Of a DNA stretch of 64,000 nt, positions 12,460-25,409 are shown piece by piece. Every line of letters starts with the position of its first letter. The stretch's first letter is position 1. The notes under the pieces were generated by a model. It did not search any database. It saw only the letters and a program-made list of their open reading frames with translations, and was not told where the DNA came from. Made by a program: the position numbers and the translations under genes. This stretch comes from Arcuatula senhousia (lineage: Eukaryota; Mollusca; Bivalvia; Mytilida; Mytilidae): contig OZ020307.1 in assembly GCA_963971305.1 (NCBI GenBank), positions 57,285,702 through 57,349,701 on the forward strand, read 5' to 3'.

Positions 12460-15150
12460 AGTCTACCATGATGAATAACAGATTAAGAATATATCACTTT
12501 ACCTCACTTTTTATAAACAAAACTTTTTCAGGAATCATAACCCTTTGAACTGAAATTTCAGTTTTAGCACCTTGTTTTCAAAATGATTATAAATATTAAA
12601 ATGATATTTGGACTTTTAGGTGACTATAATTAAGTTTACGTGTATGAAGCTCCGCTAGTTTTTCCCCCAAAGTATTACCGTATATACTTTGGAATATGGG
12701 ACCGGAAGTAGACCATGTATTGTTTTGCAATACTCTGAGAATGCTTATTTGAATAATTTCAAACATGAAGTCCCTCATTTCGGAGTTACAGACATTACAG
12801 ATGTCTTATTCTCCTTATCGTGAACATATAAGTGCTGCACCTAATTCTTACATGATTTGATTTGAACAGTAAAGCAGTATAAGCAGTATTGTACTAATTG
12901 TGAATTACAAAACACGAAGACTGCACGTCCTTTAGTTTGCTCTTTTGTTCAATCAAAAGAAAGAACATTAAAGTTTACGGTACTATAACAAGTACCTACA
13001 GGGGAAGATAATACGAGAACAAATACAAAAGGAATCCCTGGCTAAAATCTGCAATTAATCATTTCAATCGGATCAAAAACATCTTTATTAAATCCCAGCG
13101 TTGATGGACAGACTAACCAGTCCCATGCCAATGCCTTTCAAATGAAGGTATAGACCATAAAATTTAATTCAATACCCAAGAGATTTGCAGTTTCATCAAA
13201 TTCCAAAGCGTTCGAAGAAGAAAGACATGGATATTTTCTATTTGATTGCACTGCAGCGATAAATGATTTGAAACAAAAAAATTGTTCTTTTTATAACGTG
13301 TTCAAATTCATACGAGAAAAGAGTTCGAAAAGGATAAAATGGATTTGCGCAATAAAGCCTTTATCGAGTCGGTGAATTTACGTTATAACTATACATCTAA
13401 AAGGGCGAAAACACGATGAGGGTTAGAAAATGGACATGGAATATATGTGGTGAAAAATAATGGGATACTTAATTTTGAAAACCACCGGAACGTGGGAGAG
13501 GTGGGTAGGGACAGAAAATTTACCTTTGTGGTTCACTACTTGGCGGTCCACAAAGGGATCTTTTACATGCATTAATAATCTGTTTTACATGTATTGTAAA
13601 AATAAAACCTGAAATCGAAAAAAAAAAAATAATTGTTTTATGTCATCTTTATATGTCATAGATCTACTTCACTCCTTTGTAATTTAAGAATATAAAGCAA
13701 TAAATGGCGGGTTTCATCAGGAGATAGATCATTTAATTTTCTATATTTTTCCATTCATTTTATCAGTGCTTTCTCATAGTCGTATTTCAAACGAGTATTT
13801 CCGTTGTTCCCACATCATCTACTCTATCTACGTAAATATACAAATAATTGAAAGGAAATAAATGAACACCTATGTATCAGTAGCACGACTTTGATTTCAT
13901 CACTCCCAATATATGGGATTGTCTATAAGAAGCAACGGCATGGTAAAGCGGCATTCGAATCTTCATAAACTCCAAGACAACAGGGAGAAAGTGAAAACAT
14001 TTGACGCTAGCACAAAAAAAATCCCATTTAATTTATTGATTAGTGGTTTGATTTTGTTTGCTCAAAGTCCTGCCTGTGATATTTCAGCCATCATATCAGC
14101 AGGACACAGAATATAAAATAAATGAGTTGACAGTGTCAGACATGTAACCTTGTATGAACGTTGTTGAAATAAGAAATGCCAAAAAAAAAAACGTTCTCGT
14201 AAGCTTAAAACAATTGAATGGCTACGTGCATTACTTATGAATCAAAAACTGAAAAGTACCGATATCAATAACAAAAAATCTGGTAAAATAACCATTCATT
14301 CTTACAAAGTAGTGGCAAACAAACACATAAATTTCTACAACCAATACACAACAAGTCGTCATTTACGTCAAGTTCTGACGTATAAAAATAATATATGTTC
14401 AATATTTTTCCGTCTGTTTAACTTTATCGACAGTGATACAATTTTTATTCCTATCCGAAAAAAATCTGGAAACCTCTGTTCTTTACTAGTATCACCGTAG
14501 CCTTTGAGAACTTGATTTTGAATCTAATTTGTCTGATTGTTTGTGATGCTTAAGTTTAGATAACAGTAAATTTTAAGGTTTCAGATTTTGTTTACTTAAA
14601 CGTCTTTCATTTTAACGAATCCAAGCTTTAGTCCTATTTATTCTCTTGTTGGACTTGATCAATCAAAATGTGATCAGATGATATCAGACTTACGAACATT
14701 GTCTATTATTTTTTCTTCAAAATGTTTTATTTTACGTAGTTTTGACTTAAATATTTTCGTCAGAAAAAAGTACAAAACATGTACTTTGTACATTGTACAT
14801 TGCACATGTACTACACATAGTAGTTCATTTATGAAGTTACATTTTCTATCCTGATGCCAACTGTCTTTATATTTCTATGATAATAACTCTGAAACTCTTT
14901 TATTAAAACTTGTTATTATATAGATATAGGTGAAAGATCGTGATTTCCGAGTTAATAAATTTCTAGATTTTAACGGAGTTAATTACAGGATTTATCTAAC
15001 TCGCGTGCGAATTTATCTAACCCTCGTGAAGTTTCCCGCAAAAAATACGTAGCTTAGATTAGTGCGCAATACACAATTCATTAATCAATAATTTATTCCG
15101 TTTTCATTATTTGATGATCTATTAGTCACGTTTTTCCAAATTATCTATAT
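12460..15150. other. No supported feature
   Basis: AT-rich DNA with short, low-complexity ORFs only. Around 13400-13560 there is a weak resemblance (CACCGGAACGTGGGAGAGGTGGGTAGGG) to the decayed SINE-like segment at 59050-59215, too diverged to annotate firmly. Confidence 0.35.
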
Positions 15151-15155
15151 AATAA

Positions 15156-15325
15156 ATAGTATAACTAATTCGGGGTGACGAATATCAATTTTAATGTCAC
15201 TCGTGTCGAATAACGCTAGGGGATTCAACTCGTGCGCGGAGTTCCGCGCACTTGTTGAATCCTGGCGTTATTCGAGACTCGTGACATTAAAATTGATATT
15301 CGCCACCACTCTTTAGTTATACTAT
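15156..15325. mobile_element. 170-bp near-perfect palindrome (MITE-like)
   Basis: The left arm runs ATAGTATAACTAA, CGAATATCAATTTTAATGTC, CGAATAACGC, GATTCAAC, GTGCGCGGA. The right arm returns as its complement to TTAGTTATACTAT. The arms are ~80 bp with few mismatches and almost no loop. The length and single-hairpin form fit a miniature inverted-repeat element. No target duplication is certain. Confidence 0.65.
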
Positions 15326-16889
15326 AATTCACAGTTTTACCTCAGTGTAAATATCAATAATAATAAGTTTTAAATAGTCCATACAAAAAAATTTTGAGGG
15401 TTATTCTAGGACTAAATTCCGACTAAACTAAAAGCATTACAGATACATATCTATAGCACCCTTAAACTTAGGATTGTTTAGAGCCTTACTTTCAGTATCT
15501 TCATAAGTTCATTTCGTTTGAATTCCACAATGAGAAAAAAAATCGTATGTAATTGTCTGGTAGTCAGAAAAGAATTTCTTACAAGTATAGTCATCAGTTC
15601 CATCTATATGTCAAAAGGAATGACAAATGCTTTATAAAACAAATTAAATCGCAATATCAATAAGTACGACCAAATAACTCATGTCTTGGCGCCTTTCAAG
15701 ATGCCATAAACCATTGTAGTTGAATAAATCTCTGGCCATTGGCATTAATATGGGTGACAAATCATATTATCACCATTTTTGTCACTGATATTAACCATGT
15801 TGAAAGTGGTCATTTTATCCCAAATGACAAAACTCATTCTTTCATACGACAAGTGTAATTTCATTTATAGACCATTATTATTCTATAACTATTGTGTTAT
15901 CATAGATAAAACCTTAACCTTAGATGGTTTTTTCTATTTTTTTACGATTAGCAGTTTGTACGTCTGGTTGATTATTTTACCATGACAAGAGGTTTTTTTG
16001 GAGTTTTTTGTTTTGGTCATTCACAAATATAAATGAGCATCGATTGCACAGACTTATTTGTCGCAGTTCTATTGTTTATCAAGGCAGCAAGGTCTGTAAT
16101 AATCTACTTCAGGTTTTTGATATAATAGAGTTCACATTCATAGTGGCTTTTTCATCATTATCAATTTCCACCCAATAGTCTATGCTATAAATAATTAGTA
16201 TATAAAGGTATATCTTTATTTAGTCTTCAATAGTTAAAACAAAAGAGGCAAATATAAATGCATGGATTGCAATGAAAGGTTGTGTTTAACAGTTGAAATG
16301 TTAATGAACAGGTTTCAGTTTTGAAAAAAAACTTAGTGCATTTTGTTTTTTACCCTCGTGTTTTGTTTAATGTTTGACATTATTAAGTGCATAGCGTAGC
16401 TATCAAAATATCAGTGTTGATTTTTTTTTCATTTTCTGATGTCACTATATACGTGACGGTATGTTATTCAGAAGGGGGCATCTATGCTGAAGGATAAGAA
16501 GATTGACGTTTTTACCCTGAAAAGTTTTTTTTTTAATTTAAATAACTATTTATGTGTACAAAACAATTCAAAACACTTTCAAAGATGGATTCTTATTTTT
16601 CAGACAAAATAAATTTCTTATTTCGACAAAACTGAATAATTATGCCAATTGCTGCAAATCCGTGACAACTGCATAGCAGCATCACTGTCTCAAGAATTCA
16701 TTTCAAACGATTTATTAAAATGCATCATTGTATTTTAGTCCCAGCTCGAAATACGGCAAGAAACTAACGAACTTGCTGTGTTGGATTTCGGTAAAGCAAT
16801 AACTAATTAAATAAAAAAAAAATGCTTTACTATCGAACATGTAAAATTAAAATAAAGAATAATTTTGTGTTTCCATGTTTCTAAGATCG

Positions 16890-17195
16890 CAATGGAAGAG
16901 GGAGGTTTGGCGCCATAAAACCCGGTCTAACCCACCTTTTCGTTTGAAATGCCCGTACCAAGTCAGGACCATTGCGATCTACCAATTCTCCGGTATGACT
17001 GATTCGTTTTTTTGTCATTTTCTCTGGACAATGAGATTGATCATTCAAGTTCAGTAGTTTTGTTGTTGCCTTTATTTACATGTTGTCTGTTTTTGTCCCG
17101 TTCTTGTTGGTGTTTACTGGTTATGTCTCTACCCTTTCGGACTTTTGACATTCGGATACCCCATCGGTACCTCTGCTTCTTTGAATGCAAATAAG
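16890..17195 (+). repeat. Dispersed repeat families A and B, adjoining
   Basis: The first half (A) holds GGAGGTTTGGCGCCATAAAA, CTAACCCACC, GTACCAAGTCAGGA and CTCCGGTATGACTGATTCG. An inverted copy lies at 36770-36970. The second half (B) holds GTCCCGTTCTTGTTGGTG and CCCTTTCGGACTTTTGACAT, ending at GGTACCTCTGCTTC. B recurs at 55385-55505 (plus), 53750-54100 (minus) and 31195-32210 (minus). Their adjacency here suggests A and B are parts of one longer element. Confidence 0.65.
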
Positions 17196-17199
17196 GATT

Positions 17200-19765
17200 T
17201 TCCGAAAGCAGGTCTCTGTGGTTATAATACCAGAGAAGTACTAATGAAGCTTTTACAAACTATTTAATCCGTATAAAAATATCAACTTTAATTTCTGATC
17301 TCAAAGACTAAACTCAGAGTTTTATTTTACACTGTGTGAAATTAAGTTCAACTTTTAATGAGAGTATAAAATCATTAATGATTTTTACGAAACTCTATAT
17401 AGACGTTCGGCTCAAAATATCATATCCGGTCTGAAAACATTACAAGAGAGAAACTTATGTTAGGATGCAATATAACCCAACAAGCTCATAGAATTAATGT
17501 CTCTAAAGTAAATACCTCATGGTAAACATATTAAAACGATTCTATACAGGAAAAAGTAATGGCCGTTCAAAAAAAAAATCCGGACATTCACATCCGAATT
17601 TAAGTTTATCTTTTGACGTCTTATTTTTGAATGAACTTTTGATTGATAGTTGACGTTCGTGATATTAATTTGTATTCAAGATAATGACCAGGCAGTCAGT
17701 GGCCATGGAACAGTAGATTTTTTTTTTTATTTTACCTTCTTTGGCTCAAATATATTCATTTTAATACAACAGAAAATTCAAACATGATTTTCTTATGGAT
17801 TTGTGTTAACTTGCATATATTTTTTGACTGGTTAAATTGAGAATATATTTCCAGACATTGTTCAATCTTCAATTTAGCAAGCACAATTTTGTTGAAATGC
17901 AAGAATCAACGCTTCAATATTTTGCCGACAATTGACCTGGCACATTTTACACACCCAGGTTCCAATTGATTGTCGTTTCATGCTTAATATATCATAAAAT
18001 GACATGATATCTGTCAGCTTTTTATCCATGCAAATAATAAAATTATTTACCAAACCTTGCATGTTTTCCCTTGAGTAACAGCGCGCTATATGTTGTCATA
18101 AATTTCTACTGTTATCTGTTATCAAGACCAGAATATTGAAGCACATGAAATACAATAACTAATTAAAAAGCTGTACATATGTAACAGCATAACGTTCATT
18201 CATCTCAGTTGTGAGTGTATTCAAAATTTACAAAGAATAATGTCGTGATAGGTTTTGCATTAATAGTTGTATCTGTGAGATAGCATTTCATATCGAATAT
18301 GATTAAAGTTGTTTTGATTAAGCTTTATTTAGTTTCAGTATGGAAAAATTATTAAGAGCATATTCAAAGTATTAAATATTAAAAGCATTATAGAGTGGAA
18401 ACTGATTACATGGGAACAGAACACTTCACCAAGTAACCAAGAACAACATTTAATTCGCCTTTTTTTTAATAGTGTTGGGAATAGCACTTTTGAACAGGAG
18501 ATATGACATTTTGTCCATAATTGGTCCTAAACATTGGTTTATCGTCATGATGGCTTATAACGTGTTTGAGAGCTGTTCTTCAACGTTGCTTAACTTTGGC
18601 ATTGTTGTGTTAGGCCATGATGATCCTTAACAAAATATATGAATACATGTAGGTGACCCTTTTTTGTACATGTATGACATCAAAAACAGATAATTATGAT
18701 GTTGGTTTTTTGTATAAACTCACAAGAAGGACCAATAATCTCAATGCATAAATAAAATTGATTTTGACTAATGGTCAATTAAATGCTTTTAACTAAAATA
18801 GATAATTATATGGGATAAAACATTTAAGGGATAATTGACAACCTCAAAATTTTACACATCATATCATGGATAATGTTTTTTATCTGATGGGGCTCCGATT
18901 GGGTATTTTAAGTTCATTAAATGATTAATAAGTTATTTTCTCCTATTAAATGAAATTTTTATTGAGAAAACATGTAATATAAAATAATATAAAACAACTC
19001 ACATCAATTTTGTCCTGTCTATTTGAAATAATTCAAGTTTGTACCAGATTTGTTAAATATGCATCTTCATTGTCAGGACAAAAATTGTCTCCATACCTTA
19101 AACACTTGTAATAAAATCATTCACTCTTAAATATTAAACAAGATATAGAAATATGTACTGTAACTCTAGTTTAGAAGGTAAACAAATCTTTCAAAAAAGA
19201 GACACATATTTTGCTATGCCAAAGAGTATTTGCTGACTGATGAATGCTTTTACGCCAAGCGTTTTGTAATAAGAGTTTTTTAATTATACGTGTTAAGCAC
19301 TGTATGACTTAAACAACATTGTTGTGATAATTTAATTACTTTCATTAGTATAAAGTTTATGTGGTGATTGAAAACAGGCTTCCTAATAATACAAAAACGT
19401 TTTCTTTACAAGAGAGAGATAAGATAAAATTAGCAAAATCAGACATCGTTAGATAAGAGTAATGCGACTGAAAAGTTACCGCTTTAAAAGCATTTTCTTG
19501 TTTATTTTGTATCATTATCAAATTACTAGCTTTGAAATGTGATTAAGCTCATTTTAGGGTAAAAAACACACATTTAAGAGAATGGACATGACAGGTGTAT
19601 CAGAGAATCTTAGATAAATGAATCTGGCTTTTGATATAATAAATAGACCAACTGCTGTTAATGTAGCTATCTGTAGCACCAAAAACATACATTATTCTAA
19701 AACACTAACAGTAGTCTAATTTTTTTCTATCTTTTTCTTGTTGAATCTTCAAAGTATTGCAACAT
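17200..19765. other. No supported feature
   Basis: AT-rich, low-complexity DNA. The 62-codon minus ORF at 17874-18062 contains WVCKMCQVNC, but it has no complete metal-binding pattern and no flanking splice or gene context, so I do not call it. Confidence 0.35.
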
Positions 19766-19768
19766 TGT

Positions 19769-19970
19769 ACCGTATAACGGGTTATTTTCGCGGTTGTTTA
19801 TTTTTCGCTTATTTTTGCGGGTCGAAGGAAACCGCGAAAAAAATCCCGCGAAAATATCAATCTAATGCAAATCATAAACAAACACATTCACATTCCGCAA
19901 AAAATTAAACCTGCATAATATTTCCACATACTTTTTTACACAAAAACCAAGAAAAAAACTGCTTTACGGT
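19769..19970. mobile_element. Probable MITE with ACCGTA ends
   Basis: The left end is ACCGTATAACGGGTTATTTTCGCGG and the right end CTGCTTTACGGT. An internal pair, GTTATTTTCGCGG and CCGCGAAAAAAAT, is inverted. A related, longer element with TTATTTTCGCG and TTATCGCGAAAATT lies at 61205-61392. The borders are tentative because only ~6-8 terminal bases pair. Confidence 0.4.
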
Positions 19971-19974
19971 ATTT

Positions 19975-22560
19975 AGCAAAGGCATGCTAGGATCAATCAA
20001 CAAATAACATATTTATCAATTCCTAAGTTTCAGTAGGTTACACAAAAGATTTTAAATATTATGTCGAATAGACCGAATTACATATTAATTTCAATTAAAT
20101 ATTTTTACATAATAGAAGAAAAAAATGTACAAATTAAAATTTCCTGATTAGAGCCATTTTAGATGAAAAACTTCTTCAGTTCGGAAATAGCAAAAAAAAA
20201 TGATGTTGTAAAACAATCATCTGGACGTTTTATCATTATATAATATCTTTAAAATGTTTTAAGCGTCTATTTGATATCGAATCATTTTTTTTTCTTAGAA
20301 GAAAAGGTTTAAGAAGTACACGCCTTACGAGGCTAGAAAAAAATGAGATGGTGATGATACCTTTCGATTAAAAATCTTTAAAAAAATCTAAAACTAACAA
20401 AAGAAATTCAAAGAATCTTTCCATGTAAAAAAATCCTAAAAATCTTTTTTCCAAGTTCAAAACTGTGTATGAGGAGTATCTTGAACTAGGAGTTACAATT
20501 CTTGTTTTCAAACAGAAGCTGTGTTTTAGTGGCATTGAATCCTGAGTATAATGTATTTGTATGTCTTGTCCGAACATGCTGTATGTTAATTACATATATT
20601 GTTATATCGTTCTTTCTACTCTATGGATACATTAATAGAACACTGTGTGCCTTTTACATCACCTTTTGTTAGGTTAGTCGGCACTATGCAAAAGTGATAT
20701 CCTCACCGGAAGCACATTTGTACCTCGGAAATCTCCAAACCCTCAGTGAATATTCGTTAATGAAACAATTTCGTTAAAATATGATTTATGCATTTTATAA
20801 GGAAATAAAGTCGTAGAAATGGACACCATTAAAGATTAAAGTATTTTCTTCGGAGTTGGCCATAATGAGTAACGTTTGGACATAAATCTTGAACAAGTCA
20901 TTGGTAAACCCACGGACAACATTGAAGAAGCCGACCAGAACCTGTTATACATAGACAGGAAAAATCAACTCGTCTTAAATTTATTCCAAGAACATAAGTC
21001 TCCAAAGGCTTGATTAAATGTTTTATATGGTAAATAAATTTTAGGTACTATATAGTACAATGTTCGTAAGGACTATGAATTTCTTAAATGGATTTTTCTA
21101 GGTGTATGAGGTTTTTTTTAAAATGGTATCAAGTGTATCATCCGCAATGTGTTTAAAAAAAAAGATAAAACTCATCAAAATTCACGTATTTTGAATATAT
21201 TTATCTTAGATTGGGATGCAAGATTTATGCTTATATGAACCTCCGCCCGTTTTCAATTCGCGAGAGTTGCATCTGTAGCCTTTCCATCAAGCCTTCTCGT
21301 TATATTATACTGTACAAAGATGTTTTGCTTGCTTGAAATATTTCTCTCCCAATACAAACTAATTTTTGTTCCTTCCGAAGGACTGATATTGTTCCTTGAG
21401 ACCATTCCTGAATTAATGATAAAAGAGTTGGAAAATTGGGGTCAGGACAATATATCACACAGTAAAGTGTTCCTACTGTATATGACGACATTTAAATCTG
21501 TGCGGGTTCCGGGAGGCAATTAAGCCCACAGCCTACTGTTCCTATTTCCCACCCACCCAATATTTTGCTTCCCAGTGCGTGTAGGCTTTACCAGAATTCA
21601 GCATTGTTTTTTTCGACAGATAAGAGGTTTTTTTTGGTGTGAAACTGGGTAAGGGTTGGCGAAATCACGCATAGGAAGTGTTCCTTATTGTGTGGATTTA
21701 TTTCATGTAAATGTTCTTTATTGTCTGTCACCATAAGTAAGGGTTCAAGATTGTGCAAAACATTTGCCAATGGTTTTTCGACACTTTCTGAGCGCAATGC
21801 GTTATGGTGCTTTGACCAGTCTTGTAAGTTTGCTTCATTTTCTTTCTGGTTTGTGGTCGTAAATTGGCACTTTTAGCATGAGTATATGCTATGAGTGTTG
21901 TGTCCTGGGTGTTTCTACACAATCCAGTATGCTGTTTCATTTTGTTTATGTCCTGACTATGACTGAAATACTGGCGACTGGAAATTAAACATACATCAAT
22001 AAAATGCTCAATCTTTTGCAGCTTATCATGTTGTTTTATCTTCTAGCAAATAAATATTACAAACGCCATATTTTTATTCGGACATTTTTAGTTTGCACTG
22101 AAAGAATTAATTCATTTTGCAATCTTTGAAAAAGAATCACATACAAACAGAATACATTACATAACAATCTGTTAATATGAAAATAAAAAATCTGAATAAT
22201 TGCTTCTACATTTGTACTTTCGGGAGAGAAAAAGTGCACAAAATATAGCGTCCAAAAACGAAAACCAAGGAAGTATAGGTTAGGTGATGCAACCTCAATC
22301 AATATTTTGTACCTGACCAATTACTTTTTTAACAAAGAGAGCATAACCTAGCTATCGTAAAGTTGCTTGATTCCTAAAGGTTTGATTTATCAATAAATTA
22401 ACTTAACCAAAGTTTTTTTCCCTTTCATACATTTATTTTTTGTGCCGACATAACAAAAACGTGTTACCGCAGACTGTTTTTTGCTTGATTAAAATCCCAT
22501 CTTACCCGGGTTGTGATTGATTCATTGAACGGCTTTTTGTTACCCGATATGTGTTAACAA
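19975..22560. other. No supported feature
   Basis: Several overlapping 60-90 codon ORFs on both strands around 21300-22320 have no recognisable motif and conflict with one another. Nothing else stands out. Confidence 0.35.
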
Positions 22561-22562
22561 TA

Positions 22563-23110
22563 CATGAGTGAACATTTTTAGTATGGTCATCTGAACATGA
22601 CTGAGAGATGTTTAGTAGTTAACGTGAACATGTTTGAAAAGTGTTAAGTAGGCCATATGAACATGACTGAGAAGTTCTTAGTAGGCCATGTGAACATGAC
22701 CGAGCAATGTTTAGTAGGCCACATGAACATTACCGAAACGTGTTTAGTAGGCCACGTGAACATGGCGGAGAAGTGTTAAGTATGCCATGTTAACATGACT
22801 GAGCAGTGTTTTGTAGGCTACGTGAACATGACCGAGAAGTGTTTAACGGGCCACGTCAACATGACCGAGAAGTCTTTAGTAGGCCATGTGAACATGGCGA
22901 AGAAGTGATTAGTATGTCATGTGAACATGGCTGAGAAGTGTTTAGTAGTTCATGTGAACATGACTGAGAAGTGATTAATTTAGTCGCGAGGCCATGTGAA
23001 CAGTACTGGGCAGTGTTTTGTAGGCTTTTTGAGCATGACTGAAAAGTGATTAGTAGGCTATGTGAACATTAATGAGAAGTGTTTAGGAGGCAACGTGAAT
23101 ATTTGGTAAG
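22563..23110. repeat. 33-bp minisatellite, ~16 units
   Basis: The consensus unit is about GTAGGCCATGTGAACATGAC followed by CGAGAAGTGTTTA. Most units are exactly 33 bp, with a few indels (34 bp near the start, an extra ~6 bp near 22980). One frame of each unit reads roughly VGHVNMTEKCL, but TTA/TAA and TGA variants put stops in many units, so no long ORF exists. I treat it as a non-coding minisatellite. Confidence 0.85.
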
Positions 23111-23114
23111 CCGA

Positions 23115-24820
23115 AGTAGGCATGTGTTTAACGCATTAGATAAAAAGTGTTTTGAGATACAATACAAGGTTTATTATGGATATTTGTTAATTGCCTTTTC
23201 ATATAATTCTATACTTGCTATGTTCTATGTCTGAAACCAAATACAAATATTTAGCCCACATCATTTTAAGGGTAACTTAAGTTTTAAGCTATGAAAACAC
23301 TTTATTTCTGTTTGATTTTTATTATTATAAGTATCGCACTGATTTACTGAATATGCATATGAAGAATTGGAATAGTTTTAACATGCAAAATAAAAACAAA
23401 TCTGCACAAAAAGTACCTAGCAAAAATCTGCGTCTTGATAGGATTTAGTATCTTTTACTTCAAACTTTAAAACTGCTATTGTTTTTGTTAAAAACTCAAA
23501 GAGTTTAAAGAGGTTCTACGAGCTTCACTTGATCTTTCTGTTTTAGCGAAATGATAATAAAGTGCAAATAGTCAATTGCAAATAGCTATCTTCAAGTGTT
23601 CGAGTTGGACTAAAGTCACAGAATCCTTGATAGCTTGTAACCATAGCAACGTAAGGAATACTGTATTAAAAAAAATCGTAGGAAAAAAATTTCGTTGTTT
23701 AAAGCACAAAACTGAATTTGTCGGGATTTTTTTTTGTGAATTTTTAAATCTAATTTTAAAACATCTTTAGCTTAGTATTTTAAATGCGTGAACTTTTCTT
23801 ACTATCAAATTGTCCACGAATGTTTGTGTTTCTACAGTGTGAGAATAGTGTAATCATTTTTTCGTGGGATAAAATTTCGTTGTTAAGAACACAGAATTGA
23901 ATTGGTCCGGACAACTTTTTGTTGATTTTTATATTTGATGAACATTTTTAACTAAAATTAAAAAAATCGTGGTTTCTTCTTAATCTTCAAATAAACCAAA
24001 TTAAACCCTTCACGAACATTTCTATTTCTACAGTAAGATTTAAAAAAAACTTATGTTGGATTCTTATGTGAAATGTTCTTGTTATTCGACAACCGTTTAA
24101 ATGATAATAGGTTGCTTTTGAAATTTAATTGTAAACAGGGAAAATTTGTTTACGTGAAATGAACGCGAAGTTCACTTGAAAACTTGACATGATTTTCAAT
24201 AAACGTTTAGTTGACGTGAATATCACGAAAAAAATGTTCTCAAAATTTCTAGTTTTCTTATACCGGTCACAAAATTGTATGAAAATATAGAAAAAAAAAT
24301 CCCAGCATAAAATATGTCTCAAGTTGAACGCACAAAGCGTTAGATCTAAGGTAAATAAAAACTTCTATATAAGTACAATATATTCTATATTTGAACACGC
24401 TCCAAAGGTTTTAATATACATGTACTCACTCATATGAAACTTGTAACCCCATTACAAAGTGAAAACTACTCCGTTAAGTACAAAATGTAGCGCTCAAAAC
24501 TGATTCCTATTTATTACACAAACTAACATTATATACATGTAAGTTCGATCATCACTTGCAATACGTGAAATAATCAACTGCAAGTACATGTTCGGTCCAA
24601 ACGGATTTTTTTTTCCATTCTAAAAATAGAAAACTATGTTTTTTAACTAACTTTTTACATTTATTTTCGTGAGCATTCAACCTTAAAGGGCATTTCGATT
24701 GACGAAATTTAAAATGGTTAACGAAGGATCCCATATGAATTAAATGAAAAAGAAAACACGCTTCTTTAAATTCTTGATAAAAAAAGTAACTTATTTTCGT
24801 TACTACGTAATATTGTAACT
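23115..24820. other. Intergenic or intronic AT-rich DNA
   Basis: Lies downstream of the GPCR exon on the minus strand, so it may be that gene's first intron. No second GPCR exon (residues after the DR of the DRY box) was recognised by eye. Repeated TTTTTCGTGG-like and AAATTTCGTTGTT words near 23680-23885 suggest a local old duplication. Confidence 0.35.
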
Positions 24821-24991
24821 TTTACCTACGAAAACAGCCCTAATACATGCAGCCCCATCAATAATAATGAAACCAATGCATACTTTCTGTCAAATGAGAA
24901 AAAAACGAGAAAAAAACTACAAAGTACCTGTATACATAAAAGGTCAACCTTTAAGGTACAAAATGTTAGTACATATAAAACACACACACAT

Positions 24992-24997
24992 ACTAAC
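24992..24997 (-). other. Splice donor of GPCR exon 1
   Basis: On the minus strand the exon ends ...ATTGACAG and the intron starts GTTAGTATG. The split falls after two bases of the Arg codon in the DR(Y) motif (phase 2). The coding match to TM3 stops exactly here. Confidence 0.75.
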
Positions 24998-25407
24998 CTG
25001 TCAATGGCTATAGCCATTAAAGTCAGGACACTCGCAGACAGGGTACAAATCGACACAAAGTTCGCGCACCTGCACCATATGTCACCAAACCACCAGTTCT
25101 GGTAAAGAAGGAATGCCGATGTAAATGGCGTGTTCAACAGGGATATAAGGGTATCTGCCACTGCCAGATTAACCAGAAAATAGTTTGTTACAGTTCTCAT
25201 GCGCTTGTGTGCCATCACTATCCATATAACTATGAGATTGCCACTTAAGGCCACCGTTACCAAGATTACAAAAGCTGTCAAAAATATCAGCTGGCTCCAC
25301 CAAGGCATTGGTTCTCCCATGAATGTCTCGTTTGAATGAAAATTCGTGTTTTCAGAAATATTTATTGTTTCGTTCATTGTGGTATTGTAAATAATTTCTC
25401 TCATCAA
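24998..25407 (-). CDS. Tachykinin-receptor-like GPCR, first coding exon
   Basis: Encodes the N-terminus to the end of TM3 of a rhodopsin-class peptide receptor. Residues 1-35 are extracellular, with four N-glycosylation sequons (N8, N12, N16, N26). TM1 has the GN pair (N57, position 1.50), and the loop HKRMRTVTNYFLVNL with TM2 D85 (2.50) is close to the tachykinin (NK) receptor signature. The first extracellular loop has NWWFGDIWC, with C112 as the conserved TM3 cysteine. The exon ends inside the Arg codon of the DRY motif: minus-strand GACAG is followed by GTTAGTATG, a good donor, with intron from 24997. The open frame runs on into the intron to 24826, but that part loses all GPCR character. 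Start: M1 at 25407; M2 or M11 are alternatives. Role, from the family: plasma-membrane neuropeptide signalling through G proteins. NPY-like or orphan peptide receptors are other options. Later exons were not found. Confidence 0.85.
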
Positions 25408-25409
25408 GA

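Noticed and set aside
17874..18062. Minus ORF with CKMCQVNC, considered as a zinc finger
   Set aside because: No second pair of ligands at a standard spacing, no splice sites fitting an exon, AT-noise surroundings.
22563..23110. Minisatellite as a coding repeat
   Set aside because: In the one frame that reads smoothly, several units end in TAA or carry TGA, and an indel near 22980 breaks phase. Only a past coding role is possible.
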